Assembly (NCBI GenBank): GCA_023393155.1
Contig: JAEWML010000182.1
Location: forward strand, 1 to 8,213
From: Bacillota bacterium
GTDB lineage: Bacteria > Bacillota > Clostridia > Oscillospirales > Oscillospiraceae
Direction of reading: 5' to 3'
Length of the DNA: 8,213 nucleotides
Under the pieces are notes generated by a model, which saw only the letters and a program-made list of their open reading frames with translations, searched no databases and had not been told where the DNA came from. The position numbers were made by a program, and so were the translations under genes. This document shows positions 1 to 5,435 of this stretch, piece after piece (position 1 is the stretch's first letter; the number at the start of each line of letters is the position of its first letter).

Positions 1-948
1 GAATACGCCCTGCCCTCCTTGAAGGCCGCGGCCCAAGGCTGGCTGGACGCGATGGACGACAGCGCCGCCAGCGCCGAAGCGTCTGAGAAGTATATTGCCG
101 CGCTGAAGTGCAGTATTCTGGGCGTGGATGAAGCTGTTGAATTTATGAGCAGCCCCATTGCCAAGGAGAAGTTCGGTGCACAGCAGGTTGAAATGCTGGC
201 CCACATGAAGGAGCTTCAGGCCGCTGGCGCCAAGCGCTGCGACTGCGAGGCCTGCACGCTGGCCACCGAGATTCTGGCCCAGAGCGAGTATCTCACCAAG
301 AAATCCACCTGGATTTTCGGCGGAGACGGCTGGGCCTATGACATCGGCTTCGGCGGTCTGGACCACGTTCTGGCCTCCGGCAACGACGTGAACGTATTCG
401 TCTTCGATACCGAGGTGTATTCCCACACCGGCGGTCAGGCCTCCAAGGCCTCCAGCATCGGTCAGGTGGCCCAGTTCGCCGCCGCCGGCAAGGAGGTCAA
501 GAAAAAGTCTCTGGCCGAGATTGCCATGAGCTACGGCTATGTGTACGTGGCCCAGGTGGCCATGGGCGCCAACCTTGCCCAGACCCTCAAGGCCATTCAG
601 GAGGCCGAGGCCTATCCCGGCCCGTCCCTGATCATCGGCTACTCCCCCTGCGAGATGCACTCCATCAAGGGCGGCATGACCAACTCTCAGGTGGAGATGA
701 AGAAGGCCGTGGAGTGCGGCTACTGGAACCTGTTCCGCTTCAATCCCGCGGTCGAAGGCGCCAAGTTTACGCTGGATTCCAAGGAGCCCGCCGGCGGATA
801 TCAGGACTTCCTGATGAGCGAGGCCCGGTACTCCCGCCTGACCCGCGAGTTCCCCGACCGCGCGGGCGAACTGTTCGCCAGGAGCGAGGAGGCCGCCAAG
901 GCCCGCTACGAAAAGCTGGTAAAGCTGAAGGCCCTGTACGCCGAGTAA
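1..948 (+). CDS. nifJ: Pyruvate:ferredoxin (flavodoxin) oxidoreductase, C-terminal part (5' truncated by window)
   Basis: This is the end of the homodimeric enzyme that oxidises pyruvate with CoA to acetyl-CoA and CO2 and passes electrons to ferredoxin in the cytoplasm. The frame is open from base 1, so 315 residues of a protein usually near 1,170 residues are visible and the true start lies upstream. The thiamine-diphosphate/Mg domain is clear: GGDGWAYDIG at about visible residues 107-116, then DTEVYSHTGGQ at about 136-146. The cysteine of SPCEMH (about residue 217) matches the fourth ligand of the proximal 4Fe-4S cluster in the family. The tail (KEPAGGYQDFLMSEARYSRL onward) is the usual C-terminal helical part. 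Two details are less usual: a CxCxxC group at about residues 80-85, and His where many homologues have Asn in YSNTGGQ. It is followed by a strong terminator, so it is transcriptionally separate from the butyrate operon, although its acetyl-CoA and reduced ferredoxin feed the same metabolism. The stop is TAA. Confidence 0.96.
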   Translation, partial: EYALPSLKAAAQGWLDAMDDSAASAEASEKYIAALKCSILGVDEAVEFMSSPIAKEKFGAQQVEMLAHMKELQAAGAKRCDCEACTLATEILAQSEYLTKKSTWIFGGDGWAYDIGFGGLDHVLASGNDVNVFVFDTEVYSHTGGQASKASSIGQVAQFAAAGKEVKKKSLAEIAMSYGYVYVAQVAMGANLAQTLKAIQEAEAYPGPSLIIGYSPCEMHSIKGGMTNSQVEMKKAVECGYWNLFRFNPAVEGAKFTLDSKEPAGGYQDFLMSEARYSRLTREFPDRAGELFARSEEAAKARYEKLVKLKALYAE

Positions 949-1058
949 GCTTCCCCACAGCGCAAAGTTGACGGATGCACATTTGACCAAGCGGATTTGC
1001 AAAATGCGGGTTTACCGTATATGCATCTTTTCAGCACGAGCCTTTCCACTCTCAATTT

Positions 1059-1106
1059 AATAGCGGAGGCTCCCGGCTTTTCAGGCCGGGAGCCTCCGCT
1101 ATTTTT
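1059..1106 (+). terminator. Strong intrinsic terminator after nifJ, possibly shared with the convergent regulator gene
   Basis: A perfect 19-bp inverted repeat (arms 1059-1077 and 1085-1103) encloses a 7-base loop, and five T residues (1102-1106) overlap and follow the right arm. The stem core is very GC-rich (GGAGGCTCCCGGC). This is a textbook rho-independent terminator for the plus strand, 110 bases after the nifJ stop. It lies between two converging genes. Read on the minus strand the stem is identical, but the following tract (TTAAATTG) is a poor U-run, so termination of the regulator transcript here is plausible but weaker. Confidence 0.93.
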
Positions 1107-1159
1107 AGAAACACCTGCAAAAACCGCCGTTTCTCGCAGACTTGGGCCTTTGGGCCGCC

Positions 1160-2596
1160 TTACCTGACGTATTTTGCAATTTTACGCACGGCGGTGGCCT
1201 GAGAGATGCCCAGCCGCTTCGCCACACCCACGGTGGTGCCCATCAGCCCATAGGCCTCCCGCACAATCTGGCCCTCGTAGGCGTCCAGCCGTTCCTGCAG
1301 CGTTGCCGAGAGGGCGGCCCCCCCGTCCTCCGCCAGAGCCGTTTCGGCGGCAAACTCGGAGGGCAGCGCGGACACATCGATCACCGGGTCCTGCACCGTA
1401 ATTGCCAGACGCTCCATCAGGTTTTCCAACTGGCGGACGTTCCCGGGCCAGTGGTACATCTCCAGAAAGTTTAAAAATCTGGGACTGAAGGTCAGTTCCT
1501 TTTTGTACTCCCGGTTAAACCGGCTCAGGAACTGATAGGCCATGGGCAGCACATCTTCCTTCCGCTCCCGCAGGGGCGGAATCTGCATCCGGATGACGTT
1601 GAGCCGGTAAAACAGGTCTGAGCGAAACAGCCCGTCCGCCACATCCTTCTCCAGATTCCGGTTCGTAGCCACGATCAACCGGAAATCCAGCACAATCTTC
1701 CGATTGCCGGAAACACGCTCGATGGTCTTCTCTTGAATCAATTGCAGCAGCTTGGACTGCAAAGCGGTGGGCAGCTCCCCGATCTCGTCCAAAAACAGCG
1801 TGCCGTGGTTGGCCAGCTCGATTTTGCCGATTTTGCCCCCCGAAGACGCGCCGGTGAACGCGCCCTTTTCATAGCCGAACAGCTCCGACTCAATGAGATT
1901 CTCATGCAGCACGGCGCAGTTGACCTCGATAAACGGGCCGGCGGAAAAATCGCTCATTTTGTGAATCATTTTTGCAATGGCGCTCTTGCCAACGCCCGTC
2001 TCTCCCGTAATCAAAATGTTGGCCCGGGTGTTGGCGGTATTTTGCATCAGAATCAAAAGCTTTTGCATCGCCGGACTTTTGAACAGCAAATCCGCCGCCG
2101 TCATGTTCTTTGCCCGCAGGTCGGCCAGCTCCTGAGAGTATTGCTGCACAGACTCCTGAAGCCGCTGGTAATTGCGCTGGATGGTGTTGATCTGCTCCAT
2201 GGACAGCGTGTTGAAGCAGGCGGCATACTTGAGCTTGCCTTGATTGTCAAACAGAGGGATCCCCACGGTCAAAACATTTTTATTGACATGGTTGACCGTC
2301 TGCACCGTCATGATTTTCCGCTTTTCGCGAATGATCTGCGCGGTAATGCAGGGCTGAAAGGTCCCGTCCCGCTCCAGATCAAACACGGATTTCCCCACGA
2401 TGGAGCCGGGCGCAAACCCAAAGTTCTTCTCATAGGACTTACTCACCCGCAGAATGGTTCCATCCGCGGCGGAGAGCATCATGTCGTCCGCGGAAACCAA
2501 ATTGTTTTCCGGATTGATTATTTCAAAAAGTCCTTTTAAGTTAATGTCCTGTTCGGCCAGGAAATCCTGTATATCCATTCCCTGGTACCCACTCAT
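1160..2596 (-). CDS. Sigma-54-dependent transcriptional activator with PAS sensor, AAA+ and C-terminal HTH domains
   Basis: This is a bacterial enhancer-binding protein that would use ATP hydrolysis to open promoters held by sigma-54 RNA polymerase. From the ATG at 2596 it has 478 residues. A PAS-like sensor covers about 17-130, a coiled-coil linker about 130-165, the AAA+ domain about 172-398 and the DNA-binding HTH about 454-475. Visible AAA+ motifs are Walker A GETGVGKS (198-205), the sigma-54-contacting loop GAFTGA (245-250), Walker B GTLFLDE (265-271), arginines in GLFRSDLFYR (325, 331) and PGNVRQLENL (about 384-393). The N-terminus lacks a response-regulator receiver domain, so the signal is probably a small molecule or acyl-CoA bound by PAS rather than phosphorylation (inference). 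Start choice: a TTG at 2605 has AGGAGG 12 bases upstream, while the ATG at 2596 has AGGAG 10 bases upstream. The ATG is preferred, but the TTG would add only three residues. The gene is transcribed away from the butyrate operon and faces its sigma-54 promoter, so that operon is its likely target. The ligand cannot be read from sequence. Confidence 0.95.
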   Translation of the reverse strand: MSGYQGMDIQDFLAEQDINLKGLFEIINPENNLVSADDMMLSAADGTILRVSKSYEKNFGFAPGSIVGKSVFDLERDGTFQPCITAQIIREKRKIMTVQTVNHVNKNVLTVGIPLFDNQGKLKYAACFNTLSMEQINTIQRNYQRLQESVQQYSQELADLRAKNMTAADLLFKSPAMQKLLILMQNTANTRANILITGETGVGKSAIAKMIHKMSDFSAGPFIEVNCAVLHENLIESELFGYEKGAFTGASSGGKIGKIELANHGTLFLDEIGELPTALQSKLLQLIQEKTIERVSGNRKIVLDFRLIVATNRNLEKDVADGLFRSDLFYRLNVIRMQIPPLRERKEDVLPMAYQFLSRFNREYKKELTFSPRFLNFLEMYHWPGNVRQLENLMERLAITVQDPVIDVSALPSEFAAETALAEDGGAALSATLQERLDAYEGQIVREAYGLMGTTVGVAKRLGISQATAVRKIAKYVR

Positions 2597-2632
2597 ATCG
2601 ATCAAGCTCCTCTCAGTCCTCCTATGCTTTTT

Positions 2633-2671
2633 CTATTCATTTATGATTGTACCATATTCACAAATGAATAG
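2633..2671. repeat. 39-bp imperfect inverted repeat overlapping the activator gene's promoter; candidate operator
   Basis: Arms 2633-2650 and 2654-2671 match at 15 of 18 positions around a 3-base centre. The outer ten bases are perfect: CTATTCATTT paired with AAATGAATAG. The centre falls on the minus-strand -10 hexamer of the activator gene. A protein bound here would block that promoter, so autorepression by the activator is the simplest reading. No T-run follows, so it is unlikely to be a terminator. The binding protein is unknown. Confidence 0.6.
2646..2654 (-). promoter_or_regulatory. Extended -10 promoter of the sigma-54 activator gene
   Basis: On the minus strand TGGTACAAT gives an extended -10 element (TG, one base, then TACAAT; hexamer at 2651-2646). 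The best -35 at 17-base spacing is poor (TTCCTA), which is acceptable with a TG extension. Transcription would start near 2639, giving a leader of about 43 bases to the ATG at 2596. The element sits at the centre of the 39-bp inverted repeat. Confidence 0.5.
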
Positions 2672-2723
2672 GAAGAGGGAAAAGCTGTTTTTTAACGTTT
2701 ACATCGCCAAATCCAATTCTCCC

Positions 2724-2745
2724 ATTTTGTACAAATTTACAAAAT
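2724..2745. repeat. Perfect 8-bp inverted repeat with 6-base spacer; candidate activator or repressor site
   Basis: ATTTTGTA (2724-2731) and its exact complement TACAAAAT (2738-2745) flank a 6-base spacer. A perfect 10-bp palindrome, TTTGTACAAA (2726-2735), is nested in it. The centre lies about 210 bases upstream of the predicted sigma-54 start, a distance from which an enhancer-binding protein can act. Half-sites of the TGTA/TACA type recall TyrR-like boxes, but the spacing differs. The surrounding AT-richness raises the chance of a fortuitous match. Confidence 0.4.
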
Positions 2746-2849
2746 CCTTATCACTTAGTTTCTTTCAACTTTATTCGTTTTTGAATTTTAACTTCTTTTT
2801 TCTTCTAAAGTTGCTGCAAATTTAACTAATCTTGTCAAATTCTGTTGCA

Positions 2850-2873
2850 TATGTGACCAAAATTCGCCACATA
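2850..2873. repeat. 24-bp imperfect inverted repeat about 80 bases upstream of the sigma-54 start; candidate enhancer site
   Basis: The outer half-sites TATGTG (2850-2855) and CACATA (2868-2873) are perfectly complementary, and three more inner pairs match, giving 9 of 12. The centre at about 2861 is some 82 bases upstream of the predicted sigma-54 transcription start, within the usual 80-150 base range of upstream activator sequences. This makes it the best-placed candidate for the binding site of the divergently encoded activator. Only one clear copy is seen, whereas such activators often use two. Confidence 0.42.
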
Positions 2874-2875
2874 CT

Positions 2876-2903
2876 TTGTGAATCCTTTTTAAACTTTTAT
2901 AAT
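2876..2903 (+). promoter_or_regulatory. Candidate sigma-A promoter upstream of the sigma-54 promoter
   Basis: A perfect -10 hexamer TATAAT (2898-2903) is preceded at 16 bases by TTGTGA (2876-2881), a four-of-six match to TTGACA. Transcription would start near 2910 and read through the sigma-54 promoter into the crotonase gene. AT-rich DNA produces such matches by chance, so this may be a basal promoter or spurious. Confidence 0.35.
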
Positions 2904-2917
2904 TTCCATTGCTTTTC

Positions 2918-2933
2918 TGGCACGTATTTTGCT
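2918..2933 (+). promoter_or_regulatory. Sigma-54 (RpoN) -24/-12 promoter of the butyrate operon
   Basis: TGGCACGTATTTTGCT matches the sigma-54 consensus TGGCACG-N4-TTGCW at every specified base. The invariant GG (2919-2920) and GC (2931-2932) are separated by exactly 10 bases, as required. Transcription should start at about 2943-2945, giving a leader of nearly 50 bases before the crotonase start at 2992. The adjacent divergent gene encodes a GAFTGA-containing activator, which independently supports the call. Under this promoter the operon would be essentially silent without the activator. Confidence 0.92.
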
Positions 2934-2977
2934 AGAATATTAATACAGAAAGATTGGTTTAACAAAATCGCATTGAA

Positions 2978-2984
2978 AAGGAGG
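2978..2984 (+). promoter_or_regulatory. Ribosome binding site fixing the TTG start of the crotonase gene
   Basis: AAGGAGG lies 7 bases before TTG at 2992. An in-frame TAA occupies 2989-2991, directly before the TTG, and the next in-frame ATG is about 186 codons downstream. The TTG start is therefore practically forced. Confidence 0.9.
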
Positions 2985-2991
2985 ATTTTAA

Positions 2992-3768
2992 TTGTACGCT
3001 ACTATTCGCTATGAAGTAAAAGACGGTGTCGGAATCGCCACCATTAATCGGCCCGAGGCTTTGAACGCCCTGAATTCTACGGTGATTGAAGAGCTTTCAG
3101 CGCTGGTGAACGAGATAGAGAACGACAAAGCGCTGCGGGCGCTCGTTATCACGGGAGAGGGCCGCTCCTTTGTGGCCGGAGCCGACATTGCCGAGCAGTG
3201 CCCCCTGGATTTGGCCGGAGGCCGGGCCTGGGGCCGCAGGGGTTCCGCCCTGTTTCGCAGAATCGAGCTGCTGGAGATTCCCACCATTGCCGCGGTAAAC
3301 GGTTTTGCTCTGGGCGGCGGCTGCGAGCTGGCCATGGCCTGCGACATCATTTTGGCCTCTGAAAAGGCAAAATTCGGCCAGCCCGAGGTGGGCCTGGGCA
3401 TTACTCCGGGCTTTTCCGGCACCCAGCGTCTGGCGCGCCGCATCGGCGCGGCAAGAGCCAAGGAACTGATCTTCTCCGGCAAGATGATTAAGGCGGAGGA
3501 AGCCAAGGAAATGGGCCTGGTCAACGCAGTCCACGCGCCAGAGGCGTTGATGGATGCCGCCATGGAGATGGCGCAGTCCTTCGCGAAAAACGCGCCGATT
3601 GCCGTCAAGTACTCCAAGGCCTGCATCGACCGGGGACTTCAGACGGATCTGGACAGCGGCATTGCCATGGAGAACGAGCTGTTTGCCATGTGCTTTGGCA
3701 CGGAGGATCAAAAAGAAGGCATGACCGCTTTCCTGGAGAAGCGTCCCGCACAGTTTAAAAACAAGTAA
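2992..3768 (+). CDS. crt: Enoyl-CoA hydratase / crotonase (3-hydroxybutyryl-CoA dehydratase-like)
   Basis: This crotonase-fold enzyme would interconvert crotonyl-CoA and 3-hydroxybutyryl-CoA in the cytoplasm. It has 258 residues, a normal length for the family. The oxyanion-hole regions are SFVAGADI (59-66) and FALGGGCE (105-112). Both catalytic acids of hydratases are present: Glu112 in GGGCELAMACD and Glu132 in GQPEVGLGITPG. The start is TTG with an excellent ribosome site. It is the first gene of the sigma-54-driven operon, 45 bases before the CoA-transferase gene. Crotonase is not needed for the direct route 4-hydroxybutyryl-CoA to crotonyl-CoA to butyryl-CoA. Its presence suggests that some crotonyl-CoA is hydrated for oxidation to acetyl-CoA, as in fermentation of 4-aminobutyrate (inference). 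Thiolase and 3-hydroxybutyryl-CoA dehydrogenase genes, the usual partners, are not in the window. A different short-chain acyl-CoA substrate remains possible. Confidence 0.9.
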   Translation: MYATIRYEVKDGVGIATINRPEALNALNSTVIEELSALVNEIENDKALRALVITGEGRSFVAGADIAEQCPLDLAGGRAWGRRGSALFRRIELLEIPTIAAVNGFALGGGCELAMACDIILASEKAKFGQPEVGLGITPGFSGTQRLARRIGAARAKELIFSGKMIKAEEAKEMGLVNAVHAPEALMDAAMEMAQSFAKNAPIAVKYSKACIDRGLQTDLDSGIAMENELFAMCFGTEDQKEGMTAFLEKRPAQFKNK

Positions 3769-3813
3769 GCTGCCAACCTGCGTAATTTTTACAAATGCAA
3801 GGGGTACAATGCC

Positions 3814-5370
3814 ATGAAAAAAGTCAGGATTCTCACCGCCCAGCAGGCGGCTGAGCTGGTCCGGGACGGGGACACCATCGCAACCGGAGGCTTCGTTAGC
3901 TGTGCCTGCCCCGAGGCGCTTTCCAAAGCGCTGGAGCAGCGGTTTCTGGAAACGGGCCATCCCCGGGACCTGACGCTGTTTTTCGCGGCCGGGCAAGGCC
4001 ATCGGGACGGCACCGGCGGCGACCACTACGGCCACGAGGGTCTGGTCCGCCGTGTCATCGGCGGCCACTGGGACCGGGCGCCAAGGCTTGGCGACCTCGC
4101 CCTTGCCAACAAAATCGAGGCGTATAATCTGCCTCAGGGCGTGATTTCCCACATGTACCGCGACATTGCGGGCCATAACATCGGCACCATTACCACCGTG
4201 GGGCTTTACACCTTTGCTGATCCCCGCAACGGCGGCGGCAAGCTGAACGAGCACACCAAGGAAGATTTGGTCAAGGTTATCGAGATTGAGGGGCAGGAGC
4301 GTCTGCTCTACAAGTCCTTCCCCATCAATGTGGTCTTCCTGCGGGCAAGCTATGCTGATGAATACGGCAACTGCACGGTCCACCGCGAAATTGGCCCCAT
4401 CGACGTGACCGCCATGGCCCAGGCCTGCAAAAACTCCGGCGGAAGGGTCATCGTTCAGGTTGAGAAAATTGTTCAGGGCGGTTCTCTGGATCCAAAGCTT
4501 GTGGCCATTCCCGGCATCTACGTGGACTCCATTGTGGTGGGCTCCGTTCAGGACAACGAGCAGTGCCTTGGTATGCCCTATGACGGGGCGCTTACCGGCG
4601 AGTTCCGGATTCCCGTGGACGCCATTCCCGCTATTCCCATGGACGCCAAAAAAATTATCGCCCGCCGGGCCGCCATGGAGCTGCCGCAGGACGCGGTGGT
4701 GAATCTTGGCACCGGTGCGCCGGAAAAGATTGCCAACGTGGCTGCGGAGGAAGGCATTTCCGACCAGTTAACGCTGACGGTGGAGGCCGGCTCCATTGCG
4801 GGCATTCCCTACGGGGGAACTCAGTTTGGCGCGGCGGCAAACTCCATGGCGATTCTGCCTCACAACGTGCAGTTTGATTTTTACCACGGCGGCGGACTGG
4901 ACGTGGCCTTTCTGGGCCTTGCCGAGACGGCGCCCAGCGGCGATCTGAATGTTTCCAAGTTTGGCTCCCGGCTGGCCGGAGCCGGAGGCTTTATCGATAT
5001 TACGCAAAATGCCAAGAAGGTGGTCTTCTGCGGCACGTTTACCGCCAAGGGCCTTGAAACCGACTGCCGGGACGGCCATCTGGTGATTGCCCGGGAGGGC
5101 GCAAAAAAGAAATTTGTCAAAGAAGTGGAACATATCACCTTCTCCGGCAGATACGCCGTCAAGACAGGCCAGCCTGTTTTGTACATCACCGAGCGCGCCG
5201 TGTTCGAGCTGCGCCCCGAGGGCGTCACCCTCGTTGAGATCGCTCCGGGCGTGGATTTGCAGACGCAGGTCCTCGACCAGATGGAGTTCATTCCCAAAAT
5301 TGCAGAGGACCTGAAGCTCATGGACGAGCGCATTTTCCGCGAGGAACTGATGGGTCTTGTCGGCAAGTAA
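3814..5370 (+). CDS. Fused family I CoA-transferase (propionate/acetate CoA-transferase-like), likely acting on 4-hydroxybutyrate or butyrate
   Basis: This enzyme would move CoA between carboxylic acids through a glutamyl-CoA thioester. Its 518 residues match the single-chain type of Clostridium propionicum propionate CoA-transferase and E. coli YdiF, in which alpha and beta halves are fused. The alpha-like half covers about 1-250 (LVRDGDTIATGGFVSCACPE near the start; NGGGKLNE about 139-146), and the beta-like half about 278-518. The expected catalytic glutamate is Glu324 in LTVEAGSIAGIP, followed by GGTQFGAAANS. The start is ATG with AAGGGG 8 bases upstream, a weaker site than its neighbours. 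Its position directly before abfD suggests it activates 4-hydroxybutyrate using acetyl-CoA or butyryl-CoA. The characterised 4-hydroxybutyrate CoA-transferase of Clostridium aminobutyricum belongs to a different (acetyl-CoA hydrolase-like) group, so here an unrelated subtype may fill the role. Family assignment is firm; the substrate is inferred from context. Confidence 0.9.
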   Translation: MKKVRILTAQQAAELVRDGDTIATGGFVSCACPEALSKALEQRFLETGHPRDLTLFFAAGQGHRDGTGGDHYGHEGLVRRVIGGHWDRAPRLGDLALANKIEAYNLPQGVISHMYRDIAGHNIGTITTVGLYTFADPRNGGGKLNEHTKEDLVKVIEIEGQERLLYKSFPINVVFLRASYADEYGNCTVHREIGPIDVTAMAQACKNSGGRVIVQVEKIVQGGSLDPKLVAIPGIYVDSIVVGSVQDNEQCLGMPYDGALTGEFRIPVDAIPAIPMDAKKIIARRAAMELPQDAVVNLGTGAPEKIANVAAEEGISDQLTLTVEAGSIAGIPYGGTQFGAAANSMAILPHNVQFDFYHGGGLDVAFLGLAETAPSGDLNVSKFGSRLAGAGGFIDITQNAKKVVFCGTFTAKGLETDCRDGHLVIAREGAKKKFVKEVEHITFSGRYAVKTGQPVLYITERAVFELRPEGVTLVEIAPGVDLQTQVLDQMEFIPKIAEDLKLMDERIFREELMGLVGK

Positions 5371-5375
5371 TCCCT

Positions 5376-5401
5376 GTTCTTCATTGTCACAGATGAGGAA
5401 C
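5376..5401 (+). repeat. Small stem-loop between the CoA-transferase and dehydratase genes
   Basis: Arms GTTCTTCAT (5376-5384) and ATGAGGAAC (5393-5401) form a 9-bp RNA stem with one G-U pair and an 8-base loop, followed by GTTTT. The stem is too AT-rich and the T-run too short for an efficient terminator. It could act as a partial terminator, an RNA-processing site or an mRNA-stabilising element that sets the relative level of the downstream genes. It lies about 35 bases before the abfD start. Confidence 0.35.
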
Positions 5402-5435
5402 GTTTTATAACCGACTTATTACAGGAGGAATAAAA

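Larger units (their letters stand above)
2597..2991. other. AT-rich divergent control region between the activator gene and the butyrate operon
   Basis: These roughly 395 bases carry no convincing gene. Composition changes sharply from the GC-rich flanking genes to AT-rich DNA, including a strongly T-rich, pyrimidine-biased plus-strand stretch at about 2757-2812 that could favour DNA bending. Features inside are the activator's ribosome sites and extended -10 promoter (minus strand), three inverted repeats centred near 2652, 2734 and 2861, a sigma-A-like promoter (2876-2903), a sigma-54 promoter (2918-2933) and the ribosome site of the crotonase gene (2978-2984). This is the layout expected for a sigma-54 operon with an activator-binding region upstream and DNA looping to the promoter. 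Short open frames here lack ribosome sites and family signatures. Confidence 0.85.

Noticed and set aside
974..1027. GATGCA and TGCATC inverted pair in the nifJ 3' spacer
   Set aside because: Only six bases separated by more than 40, with no supporting inner pairing; likely chance.
1733..2539. 268-codon plus-strand open frame opposite the activator gene
   Set aside because: Opposite a gene with intact Walker A, GAFTGA and Walker B motifs; no domain signature or ribosome site supports it.
2724..2745. Canonical TyrR box
   Set aside because: The half-sites TGTA/TACA resemble it, but they are 6 rather than 10 bases apart, so it does not fit the TGTAAA-N6-TTTACA consensus.
2833..2838. Perfect minus-strand TTGACA as a -35 for the activator gene
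   Set aside because: No acceptable -10 hexamer lies 16-18 bases downstream on that strand; the extended -10 at 2646-2654 is a better candidate.
2454..3014. Two plus-strand short open frames in the AT-rich spacer (2454-2825 and 2832-3014)
   Set aside because: The first overlaps the activator gene and the second overlaps the crotonase start and the sigma-54 promoter. Both are Phe/Leu/Asn-rich as expected from AT-rich DNA and have no ribosome site.
3097..4383. 428-codon open frame on the minus strand opposite crotonase and CoA-transferase
   Set aside because: It spans two well-supported plus-strand genes, shows no protein family signature, and is explained by GC-rich codons leaving the complementary frame open.
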